Positions 43,494 through 53,272 of a stretch of 64,000 nt of DNA are shown in pieces. The DNA is from Ensifer adhaerens. GTDB lineage: Bacteria > Pseudomonadota > Alphaproteobacteria > Rhizobiales > Rhizobiaceae. Both the position numbers and the translations under genes were made by a program. The stretch covers positions 62,001-126,000 of the forward strand of contig NZ_PNFP01000017.1 of NCBI RefSeq assembly GCF_002940685.1, read 5' to 3'. Each line of letters opens with the position of its first letter. The first letter of the stretch is position 1. The notes under the pieces are model-generated. The model had not been told where the DNA came from. It saw only the letters and a list, made by a program, of their open reading frames with translations, and searched no databases.

Positions 43494-44237
43494 ATGAGCG
43501 ACAAACCGAGCGTACTGCGCGACACCGATGACGAGGCTCGCACGCTCGCCCGCACGCTTCTGCGCGGCGCCCGCAGCGCTTCGCTTGCCGCAATCGAGCC
43601 GGAGAGCGGCGGCTTTCCCTTCGTCAGCCGCGTGCTCGTCGGCATGGATGTCGACGGAGTTCCAGTCATCCTGATCTCAAAGCTGTCGACCCACACCCAG
43701 GCGCTGCTTGCCGACGTCAGGGCCTCGCTTCTGGCCGGCGAACCCGGCAAGGGCGATCCGCTCGCCCATCCCCGCCTCACGGTACAGTGCACCGCCGAAC
43801 AGGTGGAGCGCGACAGCGAAGCACATGTTCGCATCCGCGAGCGATTCGTTCGCCGCCACCCCAAGTCGAAGCTCTATGTCGATTTTCCCGATTTCGGCTT
43901 CTTCCGGCTGACGCCGCTGCGTGCCAGCCTCAACGGCGGCTTCGGCCGCGCCTACGTCTTGACCGCCGAAGACCTTCTGATCGACACGCCCGCCATCGCT
44001 TCGCTCGCCGCGTTGGAGGCGAACGCGATCGATCACATGAATGCGGATCATTCTGACGCAGTTCAGCGCTATGCGGTGAAGCTTTGCAAGGCACCGGAAG
44101 GCAATTGGAAAGTCGTGGGTCTCGACGCCGCGGGGCTCGATCTTGCAGATGGCGATCAGCTAAAACGCCTTGAGTTCCCGACACCTATCGACGATAGTTC
44201 CAATTTACGGGCAATTTTGCGTGAACTTAACGGTTAA
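43494..44237 (+). CDS. HugZ-like pyridoxamine-5'-phosphate-oxidase-fold protein
   Basis: About 247 residues. The N-terminal split-barrel flavin/haem-binding domain (LARTLLRGARSASLAAIEP) is followed by a C-terminal DUF2470-like domain (ANAIDHMNADHSDAVQRYA). This is the architecture of HugZ/HutZ haem-utilisation proteins, though flavin-binding relatives of other function exist. ATG 43494 is chosen by homology; AAGGA lies very close to it and the ribosome site is not ideal. Confidence 0.85.
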   Translation: MSDKPSVLRDTDDEARTLARTLLRGARSASLAAIEPESGGFPFVSRVLVGMDVDGVPVILISKLSTHTQALLADVRASLLAGEPGKGDPLAHPRLTVQCTAEQVERDSEAHVRIRERFVRRHPKSKLYVDFPDFGFFRLTPLRASLNGGFGRAYVLTAEDLLIDTPAIASLAALEANAIDHMNADHSDAVQRYAVKLCKAPEGNWKVVGLDAAGLDLADGDQLKRLEFPTPIDDSSNLRAILRELNG

Positions 44238-44274
44238 TCGCTGGAGAGCTACCCCCATTTCTTGCAGTAGGTGG

Positions 44275-44302
44275 TTGCCCTTTTATGCATCACGACTAAT
44301 TA
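44275..44302 (+). promoter_or_regulatory. nolR promoter with NolR box
   Basis: TTGCCC (44275-44280) and TAATTA (44297-44302) are 16 bp apart. A NolR consensus site, (A/T)TTAG-N9-A(T/A), is present on the minus strand at 44285-44300, so bound NolR would cover the spacer and -10 box. This fits autorepression. Confidence 0.6.
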
Positions 44303-44344
44303 TCTTGCTTCGTCAACCATAACTACGTGTGATGTAATTTTCGC

Positions 44345-44701
44345 ATGGAGCACGCAATGCAGCCACTTTCGCCTGAAAAACACGATGAAGCCGAGGTAGC
44401 AGCCGGTTTCCTCTCGGCCATGGCAAATCCTAAGCGCCTCCTCATCCTCGATTCCCTCGTCAAGGAAGAGATGGCAGTCGGCGCATTGGCCAACAAGGTT
44501 GGGCTGAGCCAGTCGGCTCTCTCCCAGCATCTTTCCAAGCTCCGTGCACAGAATCTCGTCAGCACCCGTCGCGATGCGCAGACGATTTACTATTCGAGCT
44601 CATCCGACGCGGTCATGCGGATTCTAGGCACGCTCAACCAGATCTACGGTGACGATCAGAACGCCACCGCAGAAAAGACTTCGGTCCGCAAATCGGCCTG
44701 A
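44345..44701 (+). CDS. nolR: ArsR-family regulator NolR
   Basis: A 118-residue winged-helix protein very close to Sinorhizobium NolR. The recognisable core is FLSAMANPKRLLILDSLVKE and KVGLSQSALSQHLSKLRAQN, where the recognition helix lies. NolR is a global regulator that represses nodulation genes and affects other symbiosis functions. The C-terminus is acidic then basic (EKTSVRKSA). A NolR box overlaps its own promoter. Confidence 0.92.
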   Translation: MEHAMQPLSPEKHDEAEVAAGFLSAMANPKRLLILDSLVKEEMAVGALANKVGLSQSALSQHLSKLRAQNLVSTRRDAQTIYYSSSSDAVMRILGTLNQIYGDDQNATAEKTSVRKSA

Positions 44702-44733
44702 TATTCGGTCCGCATCCGCGGACCCGTTCGAAC

Positions 44734-44768
44734 AGCCCCACACGAGAAATCGCGCGGGGCTTATTCTT
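44734..44768 (+). terminator. Probable terminator of nolR
   Basis: AGCCCC (44734-44739) pairs with GGGGCT (44756-44761) around an imperfect inner stem, followed by TTATTCTTT. Confidence 0.6.
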
Positions 44769-44797
44769 TGCCGGATCTCTCCCCAAAATGCGTGACG

Positions 44798-44819
44798 AAT
44801 GCCGGCGCTCGCCGGCATT
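44798..44819. repeat. Perfect 9-bp inverted repeat
   Basis: AATGCCGGC-GCTC-GCCGGCATT, between nolR and the oxidoreductase gene. It may be a REP-like hairpin or a second terminator. Confidence 0.55.
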
Positions 44820-44888
44820 TACCGGGCCTTGAGACTTCCGGGGCACCATGCGCCGCGACAGGATCAACCGGAAAGCGGACATCGGGAT

Positions 44889-45926
44889 ATGCGTGACAAG
44901 GTCCGCTGGGGCATCGCCGGAACCGGCACGATTGCAAGCAGCTTTGCCGCCGACATTCGCTTCGCTGCCAATGCGGAGCTTGTCGCCGTTTCCTCCCGCA
45001 GCGCCGAGACCGCCAGCATCTTCGCAGCGCGTTTCGGCGGTATCCGCAGCTATCAGGGCATCGAGGCGCTGGCCGACGCCAGCGATATCGACGCGATCTA
45101 CATCGCGTCACCCAATGCGCTTCACCGGGAGCACGCCGAACGCGTCCTGGCCGCCGGCAAGGCCGTGCTGGTCGAAAAGCCGCTGACGACGACATCGACC
45201 GATGCGCGCGCGCTCGCAACTGCGGCTGCCGTCAGCGGCGCCTTTGCCATGGAAGCGCTGTGGACCTGTTTCCTCCCGGCGATATCGAGTGTTCGCGCGC
45301 TACTGGCTGCCGGAACGATCGGCACGATCGGCCGTGTCCGGGCGGAACTTGCCTATGAAAAACCGTTCGACGCCGGCAGCCGTTTCTTCGATCCGGCGCT
45401 TGGCGGCGGATCGCTGCTCGACCTCGGCATCTATCCGATCGCGCTTTGCCTCAATCTCTTCGGCCAGCCTCAGTCCGTCGATGGCGGGTGGAAGAGCGCG
45501 CCGACCGGTGTCGATCGCTCGGCGGAGATCAAGCTCGCCTATGACGGCTTTGACGCTGAGCTTGGCTGTGGCTTCGACCGGGACGGACACAATCGCTTCG
45601 TCGTCGAGGGTGAGGGTGGCACGCTGGTCATCGACGCGCCGTTTCTGAAGGCAAACCGCCTGTTCATTTCCACCGGGGGGCCGACGCGCAGGCTGCTCGC
45701 TTCGAATGGAAAGACGGCCTGCCGGCTGGCCCGGCACGTCCCCCTGCCCGGCCTCACCCGCCACGACCATGGTTTTCCCGGCAACGGCCTGCAATTCGAA
45801 ATCGAGGCGGCGAGCGCGGCCATTCTCAAGGGCCACGTCGAGCATCCGTTGATGCCGCTGTCAACGAGCACAAAGGCCCTGGAGATCATCGAGACGATCC
45901 GCGCAAAGGCGCCGGCGGCAGGCTAA
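44889..45926 (+). CDS. Gfo/Idh/MocA-family oxidoreductase
   Basis: A 345-residue NAD(P)-dependent dehydrogenase. The Rossmann motif is WGIAGTGTIASSF, and the family EKP motif is in VLVEKPLTTT. The second domain includes LGGGSLLDLGIYPIALCLNL. It matches the dimeric dihydrodiol dehydrogenase-like branch, which oxidises or reduces cyclic polyols or sugars. The substrate is unknown. ATG 44889 has GGGAT upstream and matches the family start. Confidence 0.9.
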   Translation: MRDKVRWGIAGTGTIASSFAADIRFAANAELVAVSSRSAETASIFAARFGGIRSYQGIEALADASDIDAIYIASPNALHREHAERVLAAGKAVLVEKPLTTTSTDARALATAAAVSGAFAMEALWTCFLPAISSVRALLAAGTIGTIGRVRAELAYEKPFDAGSRFFDPALGGGSLLDLGIYPIALCLNLFGQPQSVDGGWKSAPTGVDRSAEIKLAYDGFDAELGCGFDRDGHNRFVVEGEGGTLVIDAPFLKANRLFISTGGPTRRLLASNGKTACRLARHVPLPGLTRHDHGFPGNGLQFEIEAASAAILKGHVEHPLMPLSTSTKALEIIETIRAKAPAAG

Positions 45927-45970
45927 CCCTGCCCTGAAACAGAGGCGGGAAACGTTCCCGGCTGGGTGTT

Positions 45971-47107
45971 TCAGAGATCGAGCGGACGGTACTCCCGCCA
46001 GCCGCTGTTGAGCGCCAACACGATCTCGGTCAGATGCCTTGCGGTAGCGCCGGAGAAGAACGGCGCCTGCCCCTCGGCGATCGCCTGCGCCTGCACGGCA
46101 ATGCCGCGCACGAAATCGATCTGCGACGGGAAGGCCGGAAGCGCACTTGCGGACGGTGCCGACGGATAACGCACCCTCGTTCCCGGATAGAGCCGAACCG
46201 GAAGCTTGCGGCCGAGTTTCCACTCCAGCCAGTCGAGCCCGCGGTGAAGGAGCGGCCGCTTCGCCCCGAACGTCTCCACATGGATCGGCGAACGATTGTC
46301 CCAGAGATCGCGGACGGAGATGATGCCCTTGTCGCCGATGATGGTCAGCGAGCGGTCGCGCGGCGCCGCAAGCCCACAGGTGACCCGCGCCGTCACCCCG
46401 GCGCGGAACGTCAGGCAACCCACGGAAAAATCGGGTCCGAGCGCCAGCGTTTCGGTGCCCGGTCCCTTATCCGGAAAGGTCAGCGCCGAAACCGCACTGA
46501 CCTCGGTGACCGGACCGAAGAGCGAGACGAGCCAGCTTGCCGCATAGCCCGCATGTTCGAGCGTGCAGCCGACCTCGAACTCGTGCACGCCGGGCCAGCG
46601 GGCGCCCGAGCGGCTGCGCCAGGCCCGCCAATTGGCCTTGAACACCGGCCCATCTTCCATTTCCGCATAGACGAGCCGCGGCGTGCCGATGGCGCCGTCC
46701 TTAAGCAGGCTGGCACAAAGCGCCTGCGCATCGCCAAGGCCGTTGGCCGGAGCGCCCGCAAGCACCAGCCCCTTGGCCTTTGCCAGCGCGACGAGTTCGC
46801 TCGCCTCTTCGACCGTCATCGCCAGGGGTTTTTCGCAATAGACATGCTTGCCGGCCGAAAGTGCCATGCAATTTACGGTATAGTGGCTCTCCGGCGTCGT
46901 CAGATTGACGACGATCGACACGGCCGGATCGGCAAGCACGGCGTCGAGCGAGGCATAGGGCGAAACCTTCCAGTAGCGCGCGAAGGCGTCGAGACGTTCG
47001 GCGTCGCGGTCCCAAACGCCGACAAGCCGCAGCTCCGGATGGTTGGCAAGCGTCGTCATGTAGTAGTCGGCGACGAAGCCGGTTCCGACAAAGGCAATCC
47101 CGGTCAC
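45971..47107 (-). CDS. Gfo/Idh/MocA-family oxidoreductase
   Basis: A 378-residue protein. The Rossmann motif is IAFVGTGFVADYY and the EKP motif is VYCEKPLAMT. The second domain has the typical sheet region HEFEVGCTLEHAGYAASW. It starts 12 bp after the stop of the GH9 glycosidase gene on the same strand and is most likely co-transcribed, so its substrate may be a sugar or sugar derivative released by that enzyme or made for an envelope polymer. Confidence 0.9.
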   Translation of the reverse strand: MTGIAFVGTGFVADYYMTTLANHPELRLVGVWDRDAERLDAFARYWKVSPYASLDAVLADPAVSIVVNLTTPESHYTVNCMALSAGKHVYCEKPLAMTVEEASELVALAKAKGLVLAGAPANGLGDAQALCASLLKDGAIGTPRLVYAEMEDGPVFKANWRAWRSRSGARWPGVHEFEVGCTLEHAGYAASWLVSLFGPVTEVSAVSALTFPDKGPGTETLALGPDFSVGCLTFRAGVTARVTCGLAAPRDRSLTIIGDKGIISVRDLWDNRSPIHVETFGAKRPLLHRGLDWLEWKLGRKLPVRLYPGTRVRYPSAPSASALPAFPSQIDFVRGIAVQAQAIAEGQAPFFSGATARHLTEIVLALNSGWREYRPLDL

Positions 47108-47119
47108 GCTTTCAGTCTC

Positions 47120-49399
47120 CTACCGCGCATCGGCCAGGAACGACGCGACGTAAACGAGCGGCGCATTCCAGTTGATGGCGATTTCGTTGGACCCATAGGC
47201 TTCGATGTCGTCGACATAGCAGGTCTGCGGCGCGCAGCCGCGCAACCGCTCCCTGGCGATGTCGTCGACGAAGGTCGAGTTCGGACCGCCGGCAAGCGAG
47301 CCGACGGGCGGGTTTGGCAGCTGCGGATCGCGCTGGCGGGCATACCAGCGGCTGTGTTGGTTCTGCGGCGAGCGGCTGCCGTAGCCGGTCACATAGGAAA
47401 GCCCCATCGCGTTGCGTCCGAGAATGTAGTCCATGCCCTCGCGCGCGCCGTCGAGAAAAGTCCTCTCGCCCGAAAGGTCGAAGGCGGCCGACAGCACGAC
47501 GATGTTCTGCAGCATCAACTGGTTCGATCCCCAGTCGTAGCGCCTGCTCTCCGGTCGGTAGACCAGGCCGAAGCTCTCGGCCTTTTGCACGGACAGCAGG
47601 CGCTGCGCCGCCGACAGCACCGAACTGCCGATCGCCTCGCGCTCTGCCGCAGGCAGGTCTTTGCCGTAGAGGGCCAGTTGCAGCCGCGCGAAGCCGGCGA
47701 CGTTGCGCCAGTCGAAAGCGCCGCCGGGAGAAAGTACATCTGCCGCCCACAGCGGCGAGGCGCGCAGGGTCTTGAGATATTCGCCGTTGCCGGTCGTCAG
47801 GTAGAGTTCGCTCGCCGCCCAGAAAAGCTCGTCGGAAATGCTGTCGTCGTCATAGTCCCCGCCGCCGCCATACCCGTCGGACTTTGGCGCAAGGAGCGCC
47901 GGATTGGCATTGGCCGCCACCCACGCCTTGCGCGCCGCCGAAAGCAGCCGTGCCGAGAACGTCGGGTTGTGCTCGGCAAAAAGCCGTGCGCCCTGGGCGG
48001 CGACCGCCGCGACGTCGAGCGTGGCCGCGGTCGAAGGGCGATAGAGCGCGCGCGGCTGCGGGTCGTCGCCCGGCAGCATCGGTGCGGCCGTCCAGGCCGT
48101 ATCGTGGATCTTGTGGTGCACCATGCCGGCGAGCGGTTCACCGTCCGGGACCATCATCCGCAGCAGGAACTCCAGCTCCCAGCGCGCCTCGTCCAATATG
48201 TCCGGAAGGCCGTTGCCGTTTTCCGGAATGCGCGACAGCCCGTCGCGCGTCACCGCCGACTTGGGCGCAAACGTCAGGCCGCGCTCGTAGGCGGCAAGCA
48301 GTTGGGCGGCTGCCAGCGCTCCGGTCACCGCATATTTGCCGTGGTCGCCGGCGTCGTACCAGCCACCCGTCACATCAAGCTGATAGGAACAGGACCAGCC
48401 GTCATAGAGCGCCCCGGCCTGCGCGCCGCCAAGGCACGGAACCGCCTTGTCGCCCTGGTTCGGCGCGACGCCGACATGGCCGGCCGGCCGGGCATAGGCC
48501 TTGCCGGCGATCGCCGCCTTGATCTCGATCCCGCTTCTTTGCGGGTAGAACCAGGACAGCGCATCGACCCGCAGCCGCGCATAGAGATCCTCGCCGATCG
48601 AAAAACGGTCGCTCGCCCAGTCGCCGGACACGAGACGATAGTCGTCTCCGGCGGTCTTGAAGGCGGAGAAGTCCGCAACCTGCGTTTCGACGCCTGCCGT
48701 CGGATCGAAGCCGTGCGGTTGCGTCTTGCCCTTGCCGACGATCCTGTCCTTGGAATCCAGCAGTTGAAAATCGATCGGTCGTTTCGCATCGGCGACAAAG
48801 GTCGCCCGCTTCGGGCCATCGGTCAGGTAGCCGAGCTGGTTGACGCGAATGGCCGGCCCTTCGGTCGCTCGCCGCGCCGCCGGCGAGGAAGCACCGGTTG
48901 CCACCAGCGAGATGTCGTCGAGGCAGACAAGGCCGCTGTCGCCGCCGCCGAGGGGAAACACGAGCTGGGCTTCATCCGGCTCCTGCCCCACCAATTCCGC
49001 CGAGAACAGGCTGCCCTCTGGCGTGGCTTCGATCGTGAACGCGTCGATCGTAGTCCAGGGATCGGCAGCCCGCTGCATCCTTGCCTGGACGCTGCGCGCC
49101 GGCTCGGCGACCACCTTCATCGACAGGCGATAGATACGACCGGGCTCGAGCCTCAGACCGTTGGTGCCGATGAGCTGGCCCCAGGCTTCACCACCCCGCT
49201 CAACCTCGACGCAAAGCCGGCCCTTCTCGCGTGCAAGCGCCAGCCCGTCGCTCGCCCAGAACGTATCCTGTTCCTTGTCGAAGTGGCCGTCCGCGATCAG
49301 CTCGGTGCCTCTTGCCAGGCCCGGCAGGAAGAGCACGGCAATCGCCGCGTGTGCTATCCCGAACCTCGACACGTTTCCAACCCCGCACTCACCGGCCAT
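47120..49399 (-). CDS. Glycoside hydrolase family 9 protein (endoglucanase-like)
   Basis: About 759 residues. A signal peptide (FGIAHAAIAVLFLPGLARG) precedes a carbohydrate-binding CBM4/9-like domain (residues 33-165). An Ig-like CelD_N domain (about 180-270) begins IRVNQLGYLTDGPKRATF. The GH9 (alpha/alpha)6 barrel has the acidic pair in GGWYDAGDHGKYAV, the histidine motif NQHSRW and the catalytic-acid block DIEAYGSNEIAINWNAPLVY. It should cut beta-1,4-glucan. The exact start is uncertain: a GTG at 49372 is also possible. Confidence 0.9.
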   Translation of the reverse strand: MAGECGVGNVSRFGIAHAAIAVLFLPGLARGTELIADGHFDKEQDTFWASDGLALAREKGRLCVEVERGGEAWGQLIGTNGLRLEPGRIYRLSMKVVAEPARSVQARMQRAADPWTTIDAFTIEATPEGSLFSAELVGQEPDEAQLVFPLGGGDSGLVCLDDISLVATGASSPAARRATEGPAIRVNQLGYLTDGPKRATFVADAKRPIDFQLLDSKDRIVGKGKTQPHGFDPTAGVETQVADFSAFKTAGDDYRLVSGDWASDRFSIGEDLYARLRVDALSWFYPQRSGIEIKAAIAGKAYARPAGHVGVAPNQGDKAVPCLGGAQAGALYDGWSCSYQLDVTGGWYDAGDHGKYAVTGALAAAQLLAAYERGLTFAPKSAVTRDGLSRIPENGNGLPDILDEARWELEFLLRMMVPDGEPLAGMVHHKIHDTAWTAAPMLPGDDPQPRALYRPSTAATLDVAAVAAQGARLFAEHNPTFSARLLSAARKAWVAANANPALLAPKSDGYGGGGDYDDDSISDELFWAASELYLTTGNGEYLKTLRASPLWAADVLSPGGAFDWRNVAGFARLQLALYGKDLPAAEREAIGSSVLSAAQRLLSVQKAESFGLVYRPESRRYDWGSNQLMLQNIVVLSAAFDLSGERTFLDGAREGMDYILGRNAMGLSYVTGYGSRSPQNQHSRWYARQRDPQLPNPPVGSLAGGPNSTFVDDIARERLRGCAPQTCYVDDIEAYGSNEIAINWNAPLVYVASFLADAR

Positions 49400-49568
49400 T
49401 CAAGAGAGCGCCATGGAGCCGACAAGTCATGGCAGCAGAGCGTTGCCGCAAACAAGTTAAGCTTGAGAAAACATCCGGCCGCCCTGCGAAATTTCGCTGT
49501 CGCCCAGACCTGTCAAAGACCCCTCGCCGCACGGGCGCGAGGCTTGACGCGTCCCGGCGCCCTGATAG

Positions 49569-49586
49569 TTTGACCAAAGGGTAAAA
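49569..49586. promoter_or_regulatory. Candidate operator before the aminotransferase
   Basis: TTTGACC-AAAG-GGTAAAA is an imperfect dyad, about 50 bp before the start codon, overlapping a TTGACC -35-like box. A GntR- or LysR-type site is possible. Confidence 0.35.
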
Positions 49587-49637
49587 ATATGGGCGGCAGC
49601 ACCGCCCTGACGACAAGAGAGACCGAGGAGAACTGGA

Positions 49638-50963
49638 ATGTCGAACCGCCTCAACACGCCGAACGACCTGCGCGCCTTCTGGATGCCGTTCACCGCGAAC
49701 CGGCAGTTCAAGAAGGAACCGCGCCTGTTCGTCGGCGCCAAGGACATGTACTACACGACCCATGATGGCCGCACGGTACTGGACGGCACGGCGGGTCTGT
49801 GGTGCGTCAACGCCGGCCATTGTCGCCCGAAGATCACCGAGGCGATCCGCGAGCAGGCGGGCGAACTCGACTATGCGCCGGCCTTCCAGCTTGGCCACCC
49901 CAAGGCCTTCGAACTGGCGAACCGCCTCGTCGATATCGCCCCTGAAGGCATGAACCACGTTCTCTACACCAACTCCGGCTCGGAGTCGGTCGACACGGCG
50001 CTGAAGGTCGCGCTCGCCTACCACCGCGCCAAGGGCGACGGCGCGCGCTTCCGCCTGATCGGTCGCGAGCGCGGCTACCACGGCGTCAATTTCGGTGGCG
50101 TTTCCGTCGGCGGCATCGTCTCCAACCGCAAGATGTTCGGCACGCTTCTGACCGGCGTCGACCACATGCCGCATACCCATCTGCCCGGAAAGAACGCCTT
50201 TACCCGCGGCGAGCCGGAGCATGGCGGCGATATCGCGACCGAACTCGAGCGCATCGTCACGCTGCATGACGCCTCGACCATCGCCGCCGTCATCGTCGAG
50301 CCGGTAGCCGGCTCCACCGGCGTGCTGATCCCGCCGAAGGGCTACCTGCAGAAGCTGCGCGAGATCTGCACCAAGCACGGCATCCTGTTGATCTTCGATG
50401 AAGTGATCACCGGTTTCGGCCGCCTCGGCACGCCGTTCGCCGCGCAATATTTCGACGTCAAGCCCGACATCATCACCACGGCAAAGGGCCTCACCAACGG
50501 CGTCATCCCGATGGGCGCGGTCTTCGTCACCTCCGAGATCCATGATGCCTTCATGAATGGCCCGGAGCACATGATCGAGTTCTTCCACGGCTACACCTAT
50601 TCCGGCAACCCGATCGCGTCCGCCGCAGCCCTCGGCACGCTCGACACCTACAAGGAAGAAGGCCTGCTCACCCGTGCCGCCGAACTTGCACCCTATTGGG
50701 AAGACGGCCTGCATTCGCTGAAGGATTGCCCGAATGTCATCGACATTCGCAATCTCGGCCTGATCGGCGCGATCGAACTGCAGCCGATTGCCGGCGAGCC
50801 GACCAAGCGCGCCTTCTCCGCGTTCCTCAAGGCCTATGAGAGCGGCCTGTTGATCCGCACCACCGGCGACATCATCGCGCTGTCGCCACCGCTGATCATC
50901 AGCAAGGCCCAGATCGACGAGCTCTTCGGCAAGCTGCGCGCCGTTCTCAACAGCAATATCTAA
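49638..50963 (+). CDS. Class III omega-aminotransferase (beta-alanine:pyruvate type)
   Basis: A 441-residue PLP enzyme. The PLP lysine is in ITTAKGLTNG, the cofactor aspartate in IFDEVITGFGR, and the phosphate-binding NSGSESVDTALK. The N-terminus DLRAFWMPFTANRQFK is typical of omega-amino acid:pyruvate transaminases. It would transfer amino groups from beta-alanine or related amines to pyruvate. GAGGAG precedes the ATG. It is followed 26 bp later by a REP-like hairpin. Confidence 0.92.
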   Translation: MSNRLNTPNDLRAFWMPFTANRQFKKEPRLFVGAKDMYYTTHDGRTVLDGTAGLWCVNAGHCRPKITEAIREQAGELDYAPAFQLGHPKAFELANRLVDIAPEGMNHVLYTNSGSESVDTALKVALAYHRAKGDGARFRLIGRERGYHGVNFGGVSVGGIVSNRKMFGTLLTGVDHMPHTHLPGKNAFTRGEPEHGGDIATELERIVTLHDASTIAAVIVEPVAGSTGVLIPPKGYLQKLREICTKHGILLIFDEVITGFGRLGTPFAAQYFDVKPDIITTAKGLTNGVIPMGAVFVTSEIHDAFMNGPEHMIEFFHGYTYSGNPIASAAALGTLDTYKEEGLLTRAAELAPYWEDGLHSLKDCPNVIDIRNLGLIGAIELQPIAGEPTKRAFSAFLKAYESGLLIRTTGDIIALSPPLIISKAQIDELFGKLRAVLNSNI

Positions 50964-50988
50964 GCAGGCCTCGTCGAGACCATCAGAG

Positions 50989-51014
50989 CCCTTTCCCCGG
51001 CGACGGGGAGAGGG
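50989..51014. repeat. REP-like hairpin, partial copy
   Basis: CCCTTTCCCCG (50989-50999) and CGGGGAGAGGG (51004-51014), one G-T pair. The same core occurs in the repeats around the DUF559 gene, so it is a third, partial copy. It could also act as a transcript 3' end. Confidence 0.7.
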
Positions 51015-51096
51015 TTACTCTTATCTGCAACAATGAAACCAAGCGTCGTCCCGCCGACAGAGCATCCGGGACGCGTACAAGAACTGGAGTTGCCTC

Positions 51097-52794
51097 ATGT
51101 CCGAAGCGCTGGAACGCTATATCGATCAGGGCGTCGGACGCGAGCCGGCAGACATCGTTCTGAAGGGCGGACGCTTCTTCGACCTGGTGACCGGCGAACT
51201 TACCGCTTCGGACATTGCGATCTCGGGTGACCGCATCGTCGGCACCTTCGGCAGCTATGAGGGTCGCGAGGAGATCGACATTTCCGGCCGCATCGTCGTG
51301 CCCGGCTTCATTGACACGCACCTGCACATCGAATCCTCGCTGGTGACGCCGCACGAGTTCGACCGCTGCGTCCTGCCGCTCGGGATCACCACCGTCGTCT
51401 GCGACCCGCACGAGATCGCCAACGTGCTCGGCACCGAAGGCATCCAGTTCTTCCTCGATTCCGCGCTCGAGACGATCATGGACATCCGCGTCCAGCTCTC
51501 CTCCTGCGTGCCGGCGACACATCTGGAAACCTCTGGCGCTGACCTGCCGATCGAAAGGCTCCTGCCCTTCCGCCATCATCCGAAGGTCATCGGCCTTGCC
51601 GAGTTCATGAATTTCCCTGGCGTCGTGCGCAAGGACCCGGTCTGCCTCGCCAAGCTCGACGCCTTCCAGGGCGACCACATCGATGGCCATGCGCCGCTGC
51701 TGTCGGGCAAGGATCTGAACGGCTATCTTTCCGCCGGTATCCGCACCGATCATGAATGCACCAGCGCTGAAGAAGCCATGGAGAAGATCCGCAAGGGAAT
51801 GCATATCCTCGTGCGCGAGGGCTCGGTCTCCAAGGACCTGCATGCGCTGATGCCCATCATCACCGAGCGGCTGTCGCCGCACCTGGCGCTCTGCACCGAT
51901 GATCGCAATCCGCTCGACATCGCCGAACAGGGTCACCTCGACCACATGATCCGCACGGCGATCGCAGCCGGCGTCGAGCCACTGGCGATCTATCGCGCCG
52001 CCTCGATCTCGGCCGCCCGCGCTTTCGGGCTGCGCGACCGCGGCTTGGTCGCGCCCGGCTGGCGCGCCGATCTCGTCGTCATCGACAGCCTGGAAAACTG
52101 CAAGGCCGAAACGGTGTTCTCCGGTGGTCGCCGCGTCACCGACGCGCTCTTTGCCACCCGCAAGCCGGTCGCCCCCGTCGGGCTCGACAGCGTCAAGGCG
52201 GGCCAAGTCCATGCCAGCGCCTTCGGCATTCCGGTCGCCGATGGCGATACCTCGGTCATCGGCGTTCTGCCCGGCAAGATCATCACCGAGCACCGCCGCT
52301 ACCGCCTGCCCGCAGTTGGCAACCAGACCGGCGTCGATCTCGGCCGCGACATCATCAAGGTCGCGGTCATCGAGCGCCACGGCCTAAACGGCAACCATGC
52401 CAACGGCTTCGTGCAGGGCTTCGGGCTGAAGACGGGCGCGATTGCTTCGACCGTCGGCCATGACAGCCACAACATCTGCGTCGTCGGCGTCAACGACGAG
52501 GACATGGCGATCGCCGCCAACCGGCTCGGTGAAATCAAGGGCGGCTTCGTCGTCGTCGAAAATGGCCAGGTGACGGGCGAGATCGCGCTGCCGGTCGCGG
52601 GCCTGATGAGCCTTGAGCCCTATGAGAGCGTGCGCGATACACTGCACCACCTGCGTCACGCCGCCTTCGCGCTTGGCGCAACGCTGGAGGAACCGTTCCT
52701 GCAGCTCGCCTTCCTGCCGCTGCCCGTCATCCCGCACCTGAAGATCTCCGACCGCGGGCTGGTCGATGTCGACAAGTTCATGCTGATCGGGTGA
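51097..52794 (+). CDS. ade: Adenine deaminase
   Basis: A 565-residue amidohydrolase. The metal-binding motif is [11 protein letters not shown]; further blocks are [15 protein letters not shown] and [11 protein letters not shown]. The C-terminal part includes [17 protein letters not shown]. It deaminates adenine to hypoxanthine in purine salvage. CTGGAG lies upstream of ATG 51097. Confidence 0.95.
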   Translation: MSEALERYIDQGVGREPADIVLKGGRFFDLVTGELTASDIAISGDRIVGTFGSYEGREEIDISGRIVVPGFIDTHLHIESSLVTPHEFDRCVLPLGITTVVCDPHEIANVLGTEGIQFFLDSALETIMDIRVQLSSCVPATHLETSGADLPIERLLPFRHHPKVIGLAEFMNFPGVVRKDPVCLAKLDAFQGDHIDGHAPLLSGKDLNGYLSAGIRTDHECTSAEEAMEKIRKGMHILVREGSVSKDLHALMPIITERLSPHLALCTDDRNPLDIAEQGHLDHMIRTAIAAGVEPLAIYRAASISAARAFGLRDRGLVAPGWRADLVVIDSLENCKAETVFSGGRRVTDALFATRKPVAPVGLDSVKAGQVHASAFGIPVADGDTSVIGVLPGKIITEHRRYRLPAVGNQTGVDLGRDIIKVAVIERHGLNGNHANGFVQGFGLKTGAIASTVGHDSHNICVVGVNDEDMAIAANRLGEIKGGFVVVENGQVTGEIALPVAGLMSLEPYESVRDTLHHLRHAAFALGATLEEPFLQLAFLPLPVIPHLKISDRGLVDVDKFMLIG

Positions 52795-52807
52795 TTGGCG
52801 GCAGCGC

Positions 52808-53272
52808 TCAGTTGTCCGCCACGGCGGGCGCCAGTTCCTTGCGGAAATAGACGACGCGCTCGGTCTCCTCGAAGCCGAGCGCCATGTGCAAGCTCTGGCT
52901 CCTGAGATTGTCGCTCGCCGTGTCGGAGGCAAGCTCCTGGCAGCCCTGGGCCGTCGCCCAGCGTTCCACCGCCGTGATCAGCGCGCGTGCCACGCCGCGT
53001 CGGCGATAGGCCGGCAACACGTAGATCCCCTCGAGGAAGCCGACCGGCGAGGTCTCGCAACCGTTGACGTAATCGCGGCGGATCGACGCTTCGGCAAAGC
53101 CGGCAGCGACGCCTGCTTCGTCCTCGCAAAGGAAAGAGGCATAGCGATCGCTCTCGGCAAGCGCGGATTCAACCTCGGCGCGATGATCCGCAGCCGGCGT
53201 ATCCGGCCAGAGCGCCAGACGCATCTCGACCCAGCGGCCGATGGTTTCGGCATCCATCAACAAAACGCGCAT
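52808..53272 (-). CDS. AAC(6')-like GNAT acetyltransferase
   Basis: A 154-residue GNAT very like aminoglycoside 6'-N-acetyltransferases: MRLALWPD, FAEASIRRDYVNGCE, motif A YVLPAYRRRGVARALI and SDTASDNLRSQSLHMALGF. Whether it acts on aminoglycosides in this organism is untested. Its ATG shares one base with the stop of the alpha-glucosidase gene (TGATG), so the two are coupled despite unrelated roles. Confidence 0.87.
   Translation of the reverse strand: MRVLLMDAETIGRWVEMRLALWPDTPAADHRAEVESALAESDRYASFLCEDEAGVAAGFAEASIRRDYVNGCETSPVGFLEGIYVLPAYRRRGVARALITAVERWATAQGCQELASDTASDNLRSQSLHMALGFEETERVVYFRKELAPAVADN

Noticed and set aside
46034-49573. A very long plus-strand open frame (about 1179 codons) opposite the oxidoreductase and GH9 genes.
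   Set aside because: It is the antisense shadow of two well-supported genes in GC-rich DNA; its composition is Arg-rich with no domain.
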